Source of the DNA: Spirobacillus cienkowskii
GTDB lineage: Bacteria; Bdellovibrionota_B; Oligoflexia; Silvanigrellales; Silvanigrellaceae
NCBI RefSeq assembly: GCF_037081835.1
Contig: NZ_CP146516.1
Coordinates: 953,501-1,017,500 of the forward strand
Reading direction: 5' to 3'
Length of the DNA stretch: 64,000 bases
In this document: piece by piece, positions 1 through 10,115 of the stretch
Layout: each line of letters starts with the position of its first letter
Position numbering within the stretch: the first letter of the stretch is position 1
The notes under the pieces: model-generated
Database searches by the model: none
What the model was told of the DNA's origin: nothing
Seen by the model: the letters and a program-made list of their open reading frames with translations, nothing else
Translations under genes and position numbers: made by a program

Positions 1-722
1 CCTAAAGATAAATTTTCATAAGGTTTGTAAATGCTTCCAATTCCAACTTCAAGACCTCTCACATACCAATCGCTGTAGTAAATCCAGTTTTCAACGAGAT
101 GCAAATTATTTCCTGGGCTATCTGGATTGGGAAAGGGACCATGAATATTAATTGCCGTTTGAATTTCTGAATATTGAATATTAAAAGCGCCTAGTGTCAA
201 CCCAAGGCTCATATCTTCAGAGACCGGAAAGGCTACAGCAACTGCGTAGACGTTATCGGTAGAATGTACTTTTTGAATAAAGTTTGAATTTATTGTATTA
301 TTGGAATCAAATGATCTAATATTACTGTCTAAATTTATATAATCTTTGTTATATAACGCTATGGCAAAGGTAACGGGAATAGAAAAATCAAAGCGCATCA
401 CACTGCCTAAAATACCAGAAATAAAATCAGAGTCAGTTAATATAAATTTAGAAGTGTTATTGCCAAGAAAACCTTGTTGCGTTATTGTTGAGTTATATAC
501 TGTATTGGTTGAAACAGTAACCTCTGTTTCTTTTGCAAAAACAATTCCTGCAGGATTATAGAAAACAGCCGCCGGTGTGTTAGCAATGGCTGTGAACGCA
601 CCGCCAACACTTGGTGCTACGGTTCCAACTAAAAAGCTATTGTGGTGCCACCAGTCTGCTTTTGAAAATGTAGGAAAAAAAAATATAATTATTACTATAA
701 ATTTTAATAAAGACCATTGCAT
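1..722 (-). CDS. FadL/OmpP1-type outer-membrane protein (C-terminus cut by window edge)
   Basis: Reading the minus strand from an ATG at 722 gives 240 open codons to the window edge, so only the N-terminal part is present. Residues 1-22 form a signal peptide (hydrophobic IVIIIFFF core). The mature start is followed by a GGAFTAIANTPAAVFYNPAG block (residues 40-59), which matches the FadL/TodX family signature of a glycine/alanine stretch ending in NPAG. Later residues look like alternating beta strands. FadL proteins are outer-membrane barrels for long-chain fatty acids or other hydrophobic compounds; the substrate here is unknown. The ATG lies one base after the stop of the upstream chemoreceptor, so the two are probably cotranscribed. 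An acyl-CoA dehydrogenase lies 5 kb away on the other strand, which fits fatty-acid use but is not proof. Confidence 0.7.
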   Translation of the reverse strand, partial: MQWSLLKFIVIIIFFFPTFSKADWWHHNSFLVGTVAPSVGGAFTAIANTPAAVFYNPAGIVFAKETEVTVSTNTVYNSTITQQGFLGNNTSKFILTDSDFISGILGSVMRFDFSIPVTFAIALYNKDYINLDSNIRSFDSNNTINSNFIQKVHSTDNVYAVAVAFPVSEDMSLGLTLGAFNIQYSEIQTAINIHGPFPNPDSPGNNLHLVENWIYYSDWYVRGLEVGIGSIYKPYENLSL

Positions 723-723
723 T

Positions 724-2235
724 TTAGCTTGTGCCTTTAACTAACAATTCTATTCCTTGCGCTGTATGTTCGAGTTTTTGACTTTCATCGAGTAACTGTG
801 TTGAGGAATCTGCAGCAGAAACAACAGCAGATTGGCTTTTTTGCGTTGCTTTATCAATGTTTCCCATTGCTTCTGCTATTTGTCTGACGCCAATTTCTTG
901 TTCGCGGGTGGCATCAGAAATCTGTTGAATAACATTTGCCATGTTTGAGATGTCATCGGCAATCTGATGAAAAGAGCCTTGCGCTTCGTGTGTTACTTTT
1001 TTAACCTGCTCAACGCGTTCTTTTGTTAAGCCTAAAATAACAATAACTTGTTCTTCGCTTTTTGTAATCAGTTCTTGAATTTCTTCTGCGGATTTGCCAC
1101 TGATTTTTGCTAAATTACCCACTTCTTCTGCCACAACGGCAAACCCTTTGCCATATTCTCCAGCACGAGCCGATTCTATAGATGCATTGAGTGAAAGTAG
1201 TTCTGTTTTAGAGACAATATCATTTATCACAGTTGTTTTGGTATTTATTTGCTTAATAATTTCGGCAATATTTTGTAATTGATCATTTGCTTCTTGAATA
1301 GATTCCATGGCCTCAACTAAATTTTTCATCGTTTCTTGACCTGTTTGTGCTTTGTCAGAAGCCTTTTGTGCTACATTATTAGATTCTTTCGCATTTTCTG
1401 CAGTGCGATTGACCATGCTTGATATTTCATTAATTGCTGCGGTCGTTTCGTGCACCGCAGCAGCTTGTTCGCTCACTGTATTTGATAAAATGTCGGATCC
1501 ATCTTTTAATTTGTTGGCAATGTCATTGCTTGCTTCACTTTGATGTTTGAGGTTTTTGATTGCATGCGTCAATGCAACTGTTGTAGTAGAAATAATTTTA
1601 AAAATAAATACTGCAATCAATATTGATGTGCCAATAATTGTTGCCATTGTTATGTTCGTGATTGCAGTTAAATTTGCTCCTTTAGCTGTGGAATCAACAC
1701 CTCCTTTATAATTGTAATCACCCAGATTTTTAACAGCCGCTTCAAGATCTGACGCGGCTTTTCTTCCTTTAGATAAAATGCTGCGGATTGCTTCTGCTTT
1801 TTCTCCCTTTTTATTGATTTCTATGGCTTCGCGCGAGGAGGCATCATACAGTTTCCACTTTTCTACAATATCATTCAGTAACGATTTTTCTTTTTCTGTA
1901 TTGGCAAATTTTTGGTGATTTGCAAGATATTCATCAATAATTTTGGCATATTTATCGAGTGTTTTGATATCTTCTTCTTTTGTTTTTATTTCTTCTTCAC
2001 CCGTGTTTATTAATGATGTTGTAAGAAGTCCTAAAATCCTTCTGGCATACTTTCCAATTCCTTCGTTCATTTGGCTGACAGATAACACACTTGGTAACCA
2101 TTCTTGACCTGTTTCTTGCGCAAATGTTTGAGTTTTATTAATCATGATGATTGTATAAACGGCAGCACTAAGAATTAAAAGTAATAAAATTAAGATTGAA
2201 ATATTAAGCTTAAATGATAAACTTTTATTTTTCAT
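724..2235 (-). CDS. Methyl-accepting chemotaxis protein
   Basis: Transmembrane chemoreceptor of 503 aa that should signal to CheA/CheW. TM1 is about residues 11-32, a helical periplasmic sensor covers about 33-190, TM2 about 192-213, and the rest is the cytoplasmic coiled-coil signalling domain. The hairpin tip reads [19 protein letters not shown] followed by [12 protein letters not shown], the most conserved part of all MCPs. I see no HAMP domain between TM2 and the signalling helices and no C-terminal NWETF-like tether for CheR/CheB. It is the last of three tandem MCP genes, separated from the next by 125 bp that hold no gene, and runs directly into a FadL-like gene. The ligand cannot be told from the sequence. 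Confidence 0.93.
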   Translation of the reverse strand: MKNKSLSFKLNISILILLLLILSAAVYTIIMINKTQTFAQETGQEWLPSVLSVSQMNEGIGKYARRILGLLTTSLINTGEEEIKTKEEDIKTLDKYAKIIDEYLANHQKFANTEKEKSLLNDIVEKWKLYDASSREAIEINKKGEKAEAIRSILSKGRKAASDLEAAVKNLGDYNYKGGVDSTAKGANLTAITNITMATIIGTSILIAVFIFKIISTTTVALTHAIKNLKHQSEASNDIANKLKDGSDILSNTVSEQAAAVHETTAAINEISSMVNRTAENAKESNNVAQKASDKAQTGQETMKNLVEAMESIQEANDQLQNIAEIIKQINTKTTVINDIVSKTELLSLNASIESARAGEYGKGFAVVAEEVGNLAKISGKSAEEIQELITKSEEQVIVILGLTKERVEQVKKVTHEAQGSFHQIADDISNMANVIQQISDATREQEIGVRQIAEAMGNIDKATQKSQSAVVSAADSSTQLLDESQKLEHTAQGIELLVKGTS

Positions 2236-2360
2236 TTTATTTCCGCTCTATTAAAAAACTGTGTTTCATTTGTTTTACTTATAATACTTATATTAATTCT
2301 TTTTTACTTTTAGTAAAATATCGCTTGACTACAATTTGACATAATCAAAAGTGATTATTA

Positions 2361-3860
2361 TTAATTTCCTGCAATAAGATGTTCGACTTCTGTGGTATTT
2401 ACTCTTAATTTTTCGCTTTCGGTTACCAAAGATTTTGCCGTATCTGTTGTGGTGTTGACAGAAACTTGACTCGTTTGTGTTGCTTTATTGATGTTGCCCA
2501 TAGCAGTTGATATTTGTTTTACCCCTATTTCTTGTTCTCTTGATGCATCGGCAATTTGTCCAACAACATTTGAAAGATCCAAAATATTTTGTGAAATTTG
2601 TATAAAAGATTTTTGTGCTTGTTCTGTTACGTTTTTTCCATTTTCAACGCGCTCTTTTGTGTGATCTAAAATAACATTCACTTGTTCTTCGCTTTTAGTA
2701 ATGAGATCTTGAATTTCTTGAGCCGATTTTCCACTGATTTTTGCTAATTTACCCACTTCTTCTGCCACAACGGCAAATCCTTTACCATACTCTCCGGCAC
2801 GAGCCGATTCAATTGAGGCATTGAGAGAAAGCAGCTCTGTTTTAGAAACAATATCATTAATAACCACTGTTTTTGTGCTAATTTGTTTTATAATTTCTGA
2901 AATATTTTGCAATTGGCCGCTTGATTCTTGAATTGTTTCCATGGCATGAACCAACTTTTTCATAATCGTTTGTCCTTCTTCTGCTTGTTTCGATGCAGAT
3001 TTTGCAACGTTTGTAGAGTGGTTCACATTTTCTACTGTTCTATTGACCATGCTCGTAATTTCGTTAATTGCTGCCGTTGTTTCATGCACTGCCGCCGCTT
3101 GATTTGACACTGCACTTGATAAGGCGTCAGAACTTGATTTAAGACTGGTAGCAATTTCACTTGTTGCAACACTTTGGGACTTTAAATCTTCGAGTACGTG
3201 TTCTATTGCAGAAGTTGATTTTTTAATAATACCTAAGAATATAAAAGATATAACAAGAGCAATTGAACCCGTAATTAAAATAACAAAATTGGTTAATGAA
3301 GTAAAATATTCACCATTTTTTGTAGAATTGATAGAGCCTTTTGTATTGATATCACCAAGGTTGTCTATAGCATCTATTGTGTTAAAAAAAGCTGGTATTG
3401 TATTTTCATTAAAACCAACCCATGATTCTTTTATTTTTCCAGATTGAGCAAGTTCTAGATCTGTTTTAATGAAATCTTTTACTTTTTCCCATGATTTTAT
3501 AATATTATCAAATGCTACTTTTTCTTCATTTGTGCCTAAATATTTTTTAATATTATTAAATTCTTTTTCAATTTCGTCACTAAAATTATTGAGTACTTTA
3601 ATATTTTTTTCAATTTCACCTTTGTCGACTTTTGTTGCGAGTTCTCCTAATATTAAAGCATGTCTTCTTGTGAGGTTACCAAAACTTTCCGATATTTCAG
3701 CTATTGCTTTTACTCCTGGGAGCCAATTTGTCCCAGTATCGTAAGAAAATTCTTGTGTTTTATTGATCATAATCACAGAATAAATTCCTACAGAAAAAAT
3801 AAGTAATATTAGTAATGACACCGAAAAATTGAGTTTAAAAGCAAGTGTTTTCTTGCGCAT
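2361..3860 (-). CDS. Methyl-accepting chemotaxis protein
   Basis: Second of three tandem paralogous chemoreceptors (499 aa). It has the same plan as its neighbours: TM1 about 10-32, a periplasmic four-helix-like sensor to about 188, TM2 about 190-212, then a signalling domain whose tip is again [19 protein letters not shown]. The cytoplasmic halves of the three proteins are very similar, while the periplasmic parts differ clearly, as expected for duplicated receptors that now bind different ligands. The start lies 15 bp after the stop of the upstream MCP gene, so it is almost surely cotranscribed with it. No HAMP domain or C-terminal pentapeptide is visible. Confidence 0.93.
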   Translation of the reverse strand: MRKKTLAFKLNFSVSLLILLIFSVGIYSVIMINKTQEFSYDTGTNWLPGVKAIAEISESFGNLTRRHALILGELATKVDKGEIEKNIKVLNNFSDEIEKEFNNIKKYLGTNEEKVAFDNIIKSWEKVKDFIKTDLELAQSGKIKESWVGFNENTIPAFFNTIDAIDNLGDINTKGSINSTKNGEYFTSLTNFVILITGSIALVISFIFLGIIKKSTSAIEHVLEDLKSQSVATSEIATSLKSSSDALSSAVSNQAAAVHETTAAINEITSMVNRTVENVNHSTNVAKSASKQAEEGQTIMKKLVHAMETIQESSGQLQNISEIIKQISTKTVVINDIVSKTELLSLNASIESARAGEYGKGFAVVAEEVGKLAKISGKSAQEIQDLITKSEEQVNVILDHTKERVENGKNVTEQAQKSFIQISQNILDLSNVVGQIADASREQEIGVKQISTAMGNINKATQTSQVSVNTTTDTAKSLVTESEKLRVNTTEVEHLIAGN

Positions 3861-3875
3861 ACAATCACCATTTTG

Positions 3876-5375
3876 TTAAGAACCAATAATCAATTTATTT
3901 ATTTCTTTTGCACTATGATCGAGTTGTTCACTTTGACGAACTAAGTTTACTGCTGACTCTGCTGTATTATTAACAGCGTTTTGACTATTTTGGGTTGCTT
4001 TATCAATTTGACTCATTGCAACCGATATTTGTCTAACACCAATACCTTGCTCTTGGGTTGCTTCCGAAATTTGTTGAATAACTTGAAACATTGAAGAAAT
4101 GTCTTCTGAAATTTTTGTAAAAGAATTTTTTGCTTCGTCTGTTACTTTTTTTCCTTCATCAATGCGTTCTTTTGTGATTTCGAGTATTTTATTAACTTGT
4201 TCTTGACTTGTTGTAATGAGATCTTGAATTTCTTTTGCTGATTTTCCACTTATTTTTGCGAGGTTTGCAACTTCTTCAGAAACGACAGCAAAACCTTTTC
4301 CGTATTCGCCAGCACGCGCTGACTCAATCGAAGCATTTAAAGAGAGCAGTTCTGTTTTAGAAACTATATCGTTAATAACTGCGGTTTTGGTATTAATTTG
4401 ATTAATGATGATTACAATATTTTGGAGTTTTATATTTGATTCTTGAATAGTTTCCATAGAATTAACAAGTTCAAGCATGATTTTTTGTCCATCATCTGCT
4501 TTATTCGAGGCTGTTTGTGCCATTTCTGTAGACTCTTTGGCATTTTCAGCTGTGCGACTGATCATGCTGGTAATTTCGTTGATAGCAGCACTTGTTTCGT
4601 GGACAGACGACGCTTGTTCAGAAACAGAATCAGAAAGATCTTTTGAACTTTGTTGAAGATTGTTTGCTAATTCATTGGTAGTAATGCTCTGTTCTTTTAA
4701 ATTTACAGATGATTTTTCAATTAATTTTGTTGATTTAAATATAATTTGAATTATAATGTATCCAATAATAACTGAGATTAAAAATATAATTGCCATAATT
4801 ACATTGGTGACATTTGTTAAGTAAGATCCTTTTTCTGTTGATTTTACACCTTCTTTAAAATTAATGACTGCGATATTAGAAAGTTCTTTGCCAAATTCTA
4901 ACACAGAAGGTAAAACTTGTTCTCGATATATTTTAAATGCCTCTTCTCCTTTATTTTCACTCGCAGTTTTTTGAGCTTCTTTCATTAGCTTTACGAGTTT
5001 ATCTAAATGGATGATTCCTGATTCATAAATTTTTTTCTCTTCTTCATTGCTGACAAGCTTTTCGTAAATTTTATAACTATCTTCTAAGGATTTTGTGTAT
5101 TTTTCTAACAATTCTTCGCTTTTCTTCTTTTCATTTTCTGGGGCGTTATTGATCCACATTAAAATATAGATAATAAGCCTTCTTGGGGCTGCAGTTAACT
5201 CTCTATTTATGTTTGTTGTTGATGTAATACTTGGCAGCCAAAATTGTCCCGTTTCATTTGCATATGAATTTGTTTTATTAATCACTAAAATTGCATAAAC
5301 AGAAATACTCAAAAAGATAAAAAGTAAAACTAGCGTTGAGATATTAAGTTTGAATGCTAGACTTTTCTTTTTCAT
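3876..5375 (-). CDS. Methyl-accepting chemotaxis protein
   Basis: First gene of the three-receptor cluster (499 aa). TM1 is about residues 10-32, followed by a helical periplasmic sensor, TM2 about 188-212 and a coiled-coil signalling domain with the conserved [19 protein letters not shown] tip and [16 protein letters not shown] after it. The periplasmic part keeps the N-terminal INKT and the GQFWLPS stretch shared with the two paralogues, then diverges. A sigma-28-like promoter lies about 40 bp upstream, which links transcription of the cluster to the flagellar/chemotaxis regulon. Adaptation sites cannot be assigned with certainty. Confidence 0.93.
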   Translation of the reverse strand: MKKKSLAFKLNISTLVLLFIFLSISVYAILVINKTNSYANETGQFWLPSITSTTNINRELTAAPRRLIIYILMWINNAPENEKKKSEELLEKYTKSLEDSYKIYEKLVSNEEEKKIYESGIIHLDKLVKLMKEAQKTASENKGEEAFKIYREQVLPSVLEFGKELSNIAVINFKEGVKSTEKGSYLTNVTNVIMAIIFLISVIIGYIIIQIIFKSTKLIEKSSVNLKEQSITTNELANNLQQSSKDLSDSVSEQASSVHETSAAINEITSMISRTAENAKESTEMAQTASNKADDGQKIMLELVNSMETIQESNIKLQNIVIIINQINTKTAVINDIVSKTELLSLNASIESARAGEYGKGFAVVSEEVANLAKISGKSAKEIQDLITTSQEQVNKILEITKERIDEGKKVTDEAKNSFTKISEDISSMFQVIQQISEATQEQGIGVRQISVAMSQIDKATQNSQNAVNNTAESAVNLVRQSEQLDHSAKEINKLIIGS

Positions 5376-5413
5376 GGTGTTTTTACTTTCTCAAAGTTCT
5401 AAAAGCTAGACTT

Positions 5414-5440
5414 TTATCGGAATGTTGAGTAGTTACTTTA
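5414..5440 (-). promoter_or_regulatory. Sigma-28 (FliA)-type promoter of the MCP cluster
   Basis: On the minus strand the sequence shows TAAA (5440-5437), exactly 15 bases, then TCCGATAA (5421-5414). The sigma-28 consensus is TAAA-N15-GCCGATAA, so only the first base of the -10 box differs. The -35 even continues as TAAAGT. The -10 box ends 38 bases before the ATG at 5375, a normal leader length. The gene behind it is a chemoreceptor, the classical sigma-28 target. The motif match is seen directly; the use of this sigma factor is inferred. Confidence 0.7.
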
Positions 5441-5522
5441 TTTATGGCAAATAGTTTTAATTTTTGTTCAAATTTGATTTTTTATATGGTTATATGAAAG
5501 AAAACTATTTTAGGGAGAATTT

Positions 5523-6680
5523 ATGCAGGCTAAAAGTGTAAATCCTTTGACGATACTCACTGACGAAGAAAATTTATTTTTTAAATCAATTTTTGATTTT
5601 GGAAAAAAAGAAATTTTTCCTTATGTCATGGAAATGGATGAATCAGAAACTCTGCGTCCAGAGCTGATTGCTAAAATTTTTGAACTGGGACTCATGTCGA
5701 TTGAAGTTCCCGAAAAATATGGCGGTGCCGGAGGGTCTTTTTTTCAGGCAATTCTTGCCATTCAAGCATTGGCGCAAATTGATCCAAGCGTGAGTGTGTT
5801 TGTTGACGTGCAAAATACTTTGGTTTCCAATGCATTATTAAAATGGGGTCCTCAAAAAATTCAGGAACAATATTTTCCAAAACTTTCAAAAAATGTTGTG
5901 GGAAGTTATTGTTTAACAGAATCAAGTAGTGGTTCTGATGCATTTGCATTAAAGACACGCGCCTATGATAAGGGTGATCACTTTGAAATTAGTGGTAAAA
6001 AAATTTTTATCACCAATGCGAAAGAAGCGGGTGTTTTTTTAGTTTTTGCAAATTTAAATCCCGATTTGGGTTATAAAGGGATTACAGCGTTTTTTGTTGA
6101 TAAAACATTTGGTGGGGTGTCTTTAGGTCGAAAAGAAATGAAGCTCGGTATTAGAGCTAGCAGCACTTGCGAAGTGATTTTTGATAAAGTCAAAGTTCCA
6201 AAAGAAAACGTGATTGGCGAAATCGGCAAAGGCTACAAAATTGCAATCGAAACATTAAACGAAGGCAGAATTGGAATTGCAGCGCAAATGTTAGGGCTAG
6301 CAGAAGGCGCGTTTGCTGCTGCAACTGCATATACTAAAGAACGAGAACAATTTGGTAAAAAAATTTCTGCGTTTCAGGGTATTCAGTTTCAAATTGCAGA
6401 TATGGCAATTCAAATTGAAGCTGCCAAATTAATGGTTTACAATGCAGCACGACTTAAAGATGCTGGCTTAAATTTTATAAAAGAAGCTGCAATGGCAAAA
6501 CGTTTTGCAAGCCAGGTTGCAGAATTTGTTTCGAGTACGGCGCTTGAAGTGTTTGGAGGGTACGGTTTTGTTAAGGATTATCCCGTCGAAAAATTTTATC
6601 GTGATTCAAAAATTGGCAAAATATATGAAGGGACAACAAACATGCAGTTGCAAACTATTGCAAAGATGATACTAGATTGA
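5523..6680 (+). CDS. Acyl-CoA dehydrogenase
   Basis: FAD-dependent acyl-CoA dehydrogenase (385 aa), which introduces the alpha-beta double bond into acyl-CoA and passes electrons to ETF. Family signatures are in order: YCLTESSSGSDA (substrate/FAD motif, about 126-137), the GKKIFITNA block, RASSTCEVIFDKVKVP, and near the C-terminus GGYGFVKDYPVEKFYRD followed by IYEGTTNMQ. The Glu of YEGT (E369) is at the position of the catalytic base of short/medium-chain enzymes. A strong Shine-Dalgarno (AGGGAG) precedes the ATG. It stands alone between the divergent MCP cluster and yajC; no ETF or thiolase is nearby. Substrate chain length (short, branched or medium) cannot be decided. Confidence 0.95.
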   Translation: MQAKSVNPLTILTDEENLFFKSIFDFGKKEIFPYVMEMDESETLRPELIAKIFELGLMSIEVPEKYGGAGGSFFQAILAIQALAQIDPSVSVFVDVQNTLVSNALLKWGPQKIQEQYFPKLSKNVVGSYCLTESSSGSDAFALKTRAYDKGDHFEISGKKIFITNAKEAGVFLVFANLNPDLGYKGITAFFVDKTFGGVSLGRKEMKLGIRASSTCEVIFDKVKVPKENVIGEIGKGYKIAIETLNEGRIGIAAQMLGLAEGAFAAATAYTKEREQFGKKISAFQGIQFQIADMAIQIEAAKLMVYNAARLKDAGLNFIKEAAMAKRFASQVAEFVSSTALEVFGGYGFVKDYPVEKFYRDSKIGKIYEGTTNMQLQTIAKMILD

Positions 6681-6719
6681 TCTTGTGGTTCTTAAGTTTT
6701 TTTGGGAGTGGTTCAAACA

Positions 6720-7154
6720 ATGAAAACAAAAATAGCATTTTTAAATTTCGGTTCGTTTCTTATTTCGTCTGTCATAAGTTTTTCTGCTTTTGCACAAGAT
6801 GCTGCCAATCAGGTGGCAACTAATGTGCAGCAGGTTCCAGCGGCAGCGGCGGCTGCCGCTGCACCAGCTGCTGGCCCAGCATGGGTTAATTTCGCTCTTA
6901 TGGGTGGTATCTTTTTATTTTTATGGCTTTTTGTTTTAAGACCGCAATCAAAAAGAGCAAAAGAGCAAAAAGAATTTTTAAGTTCTTTAACTCCTGGTGT
7001 TGAAGTGATCACTGCTGGTGGCATTATTGGCACAGTTGTTGAAGTGAAAGAAAACATCGTATCTTTAAATCTTGGCAATGCCAATACTGTACGTATCGTG
7101 AAGTCCTCTATTTCAGGGCGCTTGGATACAACAGCAGCAGTTTCTGCTAAGTAA
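6720..7154 (+). CDS. yajC: Preprotein translocase subunit YajC
   Basis: Small membrane partner of SecDF in the Sec translocon (144 aa from ATG 6720). Residues 1-25 form a signal-like N-terminus ending in AFA, followed by an Ala/Pro-rich linker. A TM helix (FALMGGIFLFLWLFVL) runs straight into the YajC hallmark RPQSKRAKEQKEF and then LTPGVEVITAGGIIGTVVEV. A TTG six codons upstream is in frame, but the ATG has the better context (GGGAG upstream) and gives a proper signal sequence. The long alanine run is unusual for the family. SecD and SecF follow, the standard gene order. Confidence 0.93.
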   Translation: MKTKIAFLNFGSFLISSVISFSAFAQDAANQVATNVQQVPAAAAAAAAPAAGPAWVNFALMGGIFLFLWLFVLRPQSKRAKEQKEFLSSLTPGVEVITAGGIIGTVVEVKENIVSLNLGNANTVRIVKSSISGRLDTTAAVSAK

Positions 7155-7173
7155 TTAATGTGTTGTGCGAGTG

Positions 7174-7209
7174 AAAAACCGCCTGCTCATTAAGGGCGGG
7201 CGGTTTTTT
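7174..7209 (+). terminator. Rho-independent terminator between yajC and secD
   Basis: A 13-bp stem (left arm 7174-7186, right arm 7196-7208, one G-U pair) with a 9-base loop ends in a run of T (7204-7209). It is GC-rich in a very AT-rich region, the textbook form. It lies between yajC and secD, so it may act as a partial terminator or attenuator within the cluster. It also argues that the longer secD reading frame starting at GTG 7165, which would cover this hairpin, is not the real start. Confidence 0.85.
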
Positions 7210-7242
7210 GTTTTTAAATTTGCCCCGTATTTAGGTGAAATT

Positions 7243-9036
7243 ATGCAAGACAAGGTACCTATGTCGCCAATTTGGTGGATAAAGAGTATTATTATTATGT
7301 GCACACTTCTGTTTGGTGTGGTTTACACTCTTCCTACTTTTTTGGGTAATCCCTCAGAATGGCAAAGAGATGCGCATGGTGCACCAGTTAAATGGTATCA
7401 AAAAATGGCAGAAGCGATTTTGCCATCATCAAGAGTGAATCTTGGTTTAGACCTCAAAGGTGGTCTCTCCATGACGCTCAATGTTGAAGTTGAAAAAGCA
7501 GTGCAAGAATCTTTATTGCGTTCGTTTGCTCGTGCTAAAGAAGTTTTATTTGCTGATGGAATAAAAATTGGTCATTTTAAAGTTGATGACAATCTTTCTG
7601 CAATGATAGAGCTTGAAAATCCTGCGCATGCCGAAGTTTTACAGAAAAAAATCAATGAGCAAACCCTGCTTGTGCTTTTTGATAAGTTAAATGGCAATCA
7701 ATTGTATTTTAAACCTAATAAGTCTTATATTACCGAGTTTGAAAAACAGTTGATGCAACAGGCAATCAATACCGTTCGCAATCGTATCGATCAATTTGGT
7801 GTGGCGGAGCCTAATATTTTTCAGGCAGGACAAAACCGTATTGTGGTTGAACTACCTGGAATGACCGATACTCAAAGAGCGAAAGAGCTGTTAGGCAATA
7901 CAGCACAACTTGACTTTAGATTAGTGCTCAATGCGGTATCGGAAGATGCATTGCCTGGGTTGTTAAATGAAGCCCGCAAAACACTGAGTGTGAATGAGAG
8001 TGATAGTCAACCCGCAACCATTGAGCGCCTTGCACAATGGTTGCGAGAAAAAAATAAAATTCCTATGAATACGACTATTTTATTAAAGCGCATTTATAGT
8101 CAAGAAGCCAATAATACCGGTAAAGTGCTTTCAACAATTCCTTTTTTAGTAGAAGCGCATTCTCGTTTAACGGGAGACTTAATTGAAGACGCACAAGCGA
8201 TGCAATCAACTGAAAACTATATTCCGCAATATATTGTCTCGCTGAAATTTAAGCCGCAAGGCGCGAAAATTTTTGCAGACCTGACAACCGAAGCGGCTAA
8301 TCCAAAAAATCCTCCGCATCAATTGGCAATTGTTTTAGATGGCAATGTTCATAGTGCACCACTTGTGAAAGCGCCAATTATTGGAGGCAATGCAAGCATT
8401 ACGATGGGTTCTGGTTCTAATATTGCAGACCAAATGCGCCAATCTCAAGATCTTGCATTGGTGTTGCGCGCGGGTGCATTGCCTGCTTCAGTGAAAATTG
8501 TTGAAGAAAGACAAATTGGACCAAGTGAAGGAGCACAAAATATTCAGGCAGGGGTGATTTCATCGATTATTGCTGGCATTCTTGTGATTGTGGTGATGTT
8601 GATTATTTACGGCATGTCTGGCTTGGTTGCAAATATTGCAATGCTATTTAATATTTTATTGATTTTAGCGTTAATGGCACTATTTGGGGCAACGTTAACT
8701 CTGCCAGGAATTGCTGGAATTGTATTAACGATGTCGATTGCTGTGGATGGCAATGTTGTGATCAATGAGCGTATTCGCGAAGAAATTCGTTCTGGGTTTT
8801 CGCAGCGTCAGGCTTTTTATAAAGGTTATGCAACAAGTTTTCGCACTTTAATTGATGCTCATTTTACATCGGCTGTGGCTGGTGTTGTTTTGCTGGTTTA
8901 TGGCAACCCGACAGTGAAGGGTTTTGCAGTCACATTGTTATGCGGAATTGTGTGCACATTGTTTACGTCATTTTATGTCACCGAAGTGATTGGACAATGG
9001 CTTGTCGAACGTACAAAAATTAAAAGATTTGGTTAA
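7243..9036 (+). CDS. secD: Protein translocase subunit SecD
   Basis: Inner-membrane RND-type protein (597 aa) that with SecF uses the proton gradient to pull exported proteins through SecYEG. TM1 is near residues 10-30. The P1 head domain begins at RVNLGLDLKGG, the diagnostic SecD motif. NTVRNRIDQFGVAEP and the helix-rich C-terminal block (VAIDGNVVINERIREE-like stretch: AVDGNVVINERIREEIRSG) complete the family pattern. The start at 7243 is chosen because AGGTGA sits 5 bases upstream; a GTG at 7165 is in frame but spans a terminator. SecF follows 8 bp after the stop. Confidence 0.97.
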   Translation: MQDKVPMSPIWWIKSIIIMCTLLFGVVYTLPTFLGNPSEWQRDAHGAPVKWYQKMAEAILPSSRVNLGLDLKGGLSMTLNVEVEKAVQESLLRSFARAKEVLFADGIKIGHFKVDDNLSAMIELENPAHAEVLQKKINEQTLLVLFDKLNGNQLYFKPNKSYITEFEKQLMQQAINTVRNRIDQFGVAEPNIFQAGQNRIVVELPGMTDTQRAKELLGNTAQLDFRLVLNAVSEDALPGLLNEARKTLSVNESDSQPATIERLAQWLREKNKIPMNTTILLKRIYSQEANNTGKVLSTIPFLVEAHSRLTGDLIEDAQAMQSTENYIPQYIVSLKFKPQGAKIFADLTTEAANPKNPPHQLAIVLDGNVHSAPLVKAPIIGGNASITMGSGSNIADQMRQSQDLALVLRAGALPASVKIVEERQIGPSEGAQNIQAGVISSIIAGILVIVVMLIIYGMSGLVANIAMLFNILLILALMALFGATLTLPGIAGIVLTMSIAVDGNVVINERIREEIRSGFSQRQAFYKGYATSFRTLIDAHFTSAVAGVVLLVYGNPTVKGFAVTLLCGIVCTLFTSFYVTEVIGQWLVERTKIKRFG

Positions 9037-9044
9037 AGGGGAAA

Positions 9045-10115
9045 ATGATGGCATTTAAAATTGGAAATATTCAAGTTTTCCCTCATAATTATTACTTTGA
9101 TTTTATGAAGTGGCGAAAAGTAACTATAGGAATATCAGCATTTTTTGTTGTTTTATCGTTACTGATTGTTGGATTCAAAGGATTGAATTATAGCATCGAT
9201 TTTTTAGGTGGTGCTGAAATTCAAGTGAATGTGTTAAATAATTCTTTAACGAGAGAGCAATTACAACAAACTGTTGTACAACAAGGCTTTTCTCAAGCTG
9301 AAGTCACCTCTTATGGCAATTTGGCAACGCGTAAAGATGGAGAAAGTTCTTATCTTATTCGTATTCAACGACAAAAAGGGCAAGATGAAAATGCCACTAC
9401 AAATAGAGCGGATCTGCTTGTTGATAAATTAAAAACTCAATATGGCAATGAAAAAATACAGATTGCGTCAATAACCAATATTTCAGGAAAAGTAGGTCGT
9501 GAAGATGAGTTTAAAGGTTATATGGCCTTATTGCTCTCTTGTATTGGTATTTTAATTTATATTGCATACCGTTTCGATACACGATTTGCTCCTGGAGCTG
9601 TGTTGTGTTTGGTGCATAATGTGATTATTGCGCTTGGTTTTATGACTATGCTCGACAGACCATTTACAACCGCTTCGATTGCTGCGTTTTTAACAATTGT
9701 AGGGTATTCCATTAACGATACAGTTATTGTGTATGATCGCATTCGTGAAACCCGATTATTGCAACCGAAAATGCCTATGGTTGATGTTGTAAACCGCAGT
9801 ATTAGTCAAACCATGAATCGAACAATTTTAACCTCAACAACAGGGGTTTTAGCACTTATTGTGTTGTCTGTGATTGGAGGCGGCTCCATTGAAGATTTTG
9901 CAATTACTATGTTAGTAGGTGTCATAGTTGGTACATATTCTTCTATCTATGTGGCAGCGCCGTTAACGTTAATGATGGATAAATATTTTAACAAGCTTGG
10001 TTGGAAGCAAAAATCTCAAGGAGAAGCTGCAAAAGTGGAGCGTCCCAAAGATTATGCACCTCCAATTTATGTCAGAAAAAAATCAGTGCAGGAAAAAAAA
10101 ATAAATGGAAGTTGA
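9045..10115 (+). CDS. secF: Protein translocase subunit SecF
   Basis: Partner of SecD (356 aa), with six expected membrane helices and a periplasmic P4 head. Visible motifs are NYSIDFLGGAEIQV after TM1 (the SecF counterpart of the DLKGG motif) and GYSINDTVIVYDRIRE in TM4/5, followed by NRSISQTMNRTILTS. Two adjacent ATGs (9045 and 9048) are possible; AGGGG at 9037-9041 is 3 bases from the first and 6 from the second, so initiation at 9048 is slightly better supported. The 3' end overlaps the start of recJ by 11 bp, suggesting translational coupling. Confidence 0.97.
   Translation: MMAFKIGNIQVFPHNYYFDFMKWRKVTIGISAFFVVLSLLIVGFKGLNYSIDFLGGAEIQVNVLNNSLTREQLQQTVVQQGFSQAEVTSYGNLATRKDGESSYLIRIQRQKGQDENATTNRADLLVDKLKTQYGNEKIQIASITNISGKVGREDEFKGYMALLLSCIGILIYIAYRFDTRFAPGAVLCLVHNVIIALGFMTMLDRPFTTASIAAFLTIVGYSINDTVIVYDRIRETRLLQPKMPMVDVVNRSISQTMNRTILTSTTGVLALIVLSVIGGGSIEDFAITMLVGVIVGTYSSIYVAAPLTLMMDKYFNKLGWKQKSQGEAAKVERPKDYAPPIYVRKKSVQEKKINGS

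Noticed and set aside
346-561. 71-codon plus-strand frame
   Set aside because: It lies entirely inside the minus-strand FadL-like gene, which has a signal peptide and NPAG motif, so it is a shadow frame.
7165-7242. 26-residue upstream extension of SecD from GTG
   Set aside because: It runs through a strong intrinsic terminator, and the ATG at 7243 has a good ribosome site and gives the usual SecD N-terminus.
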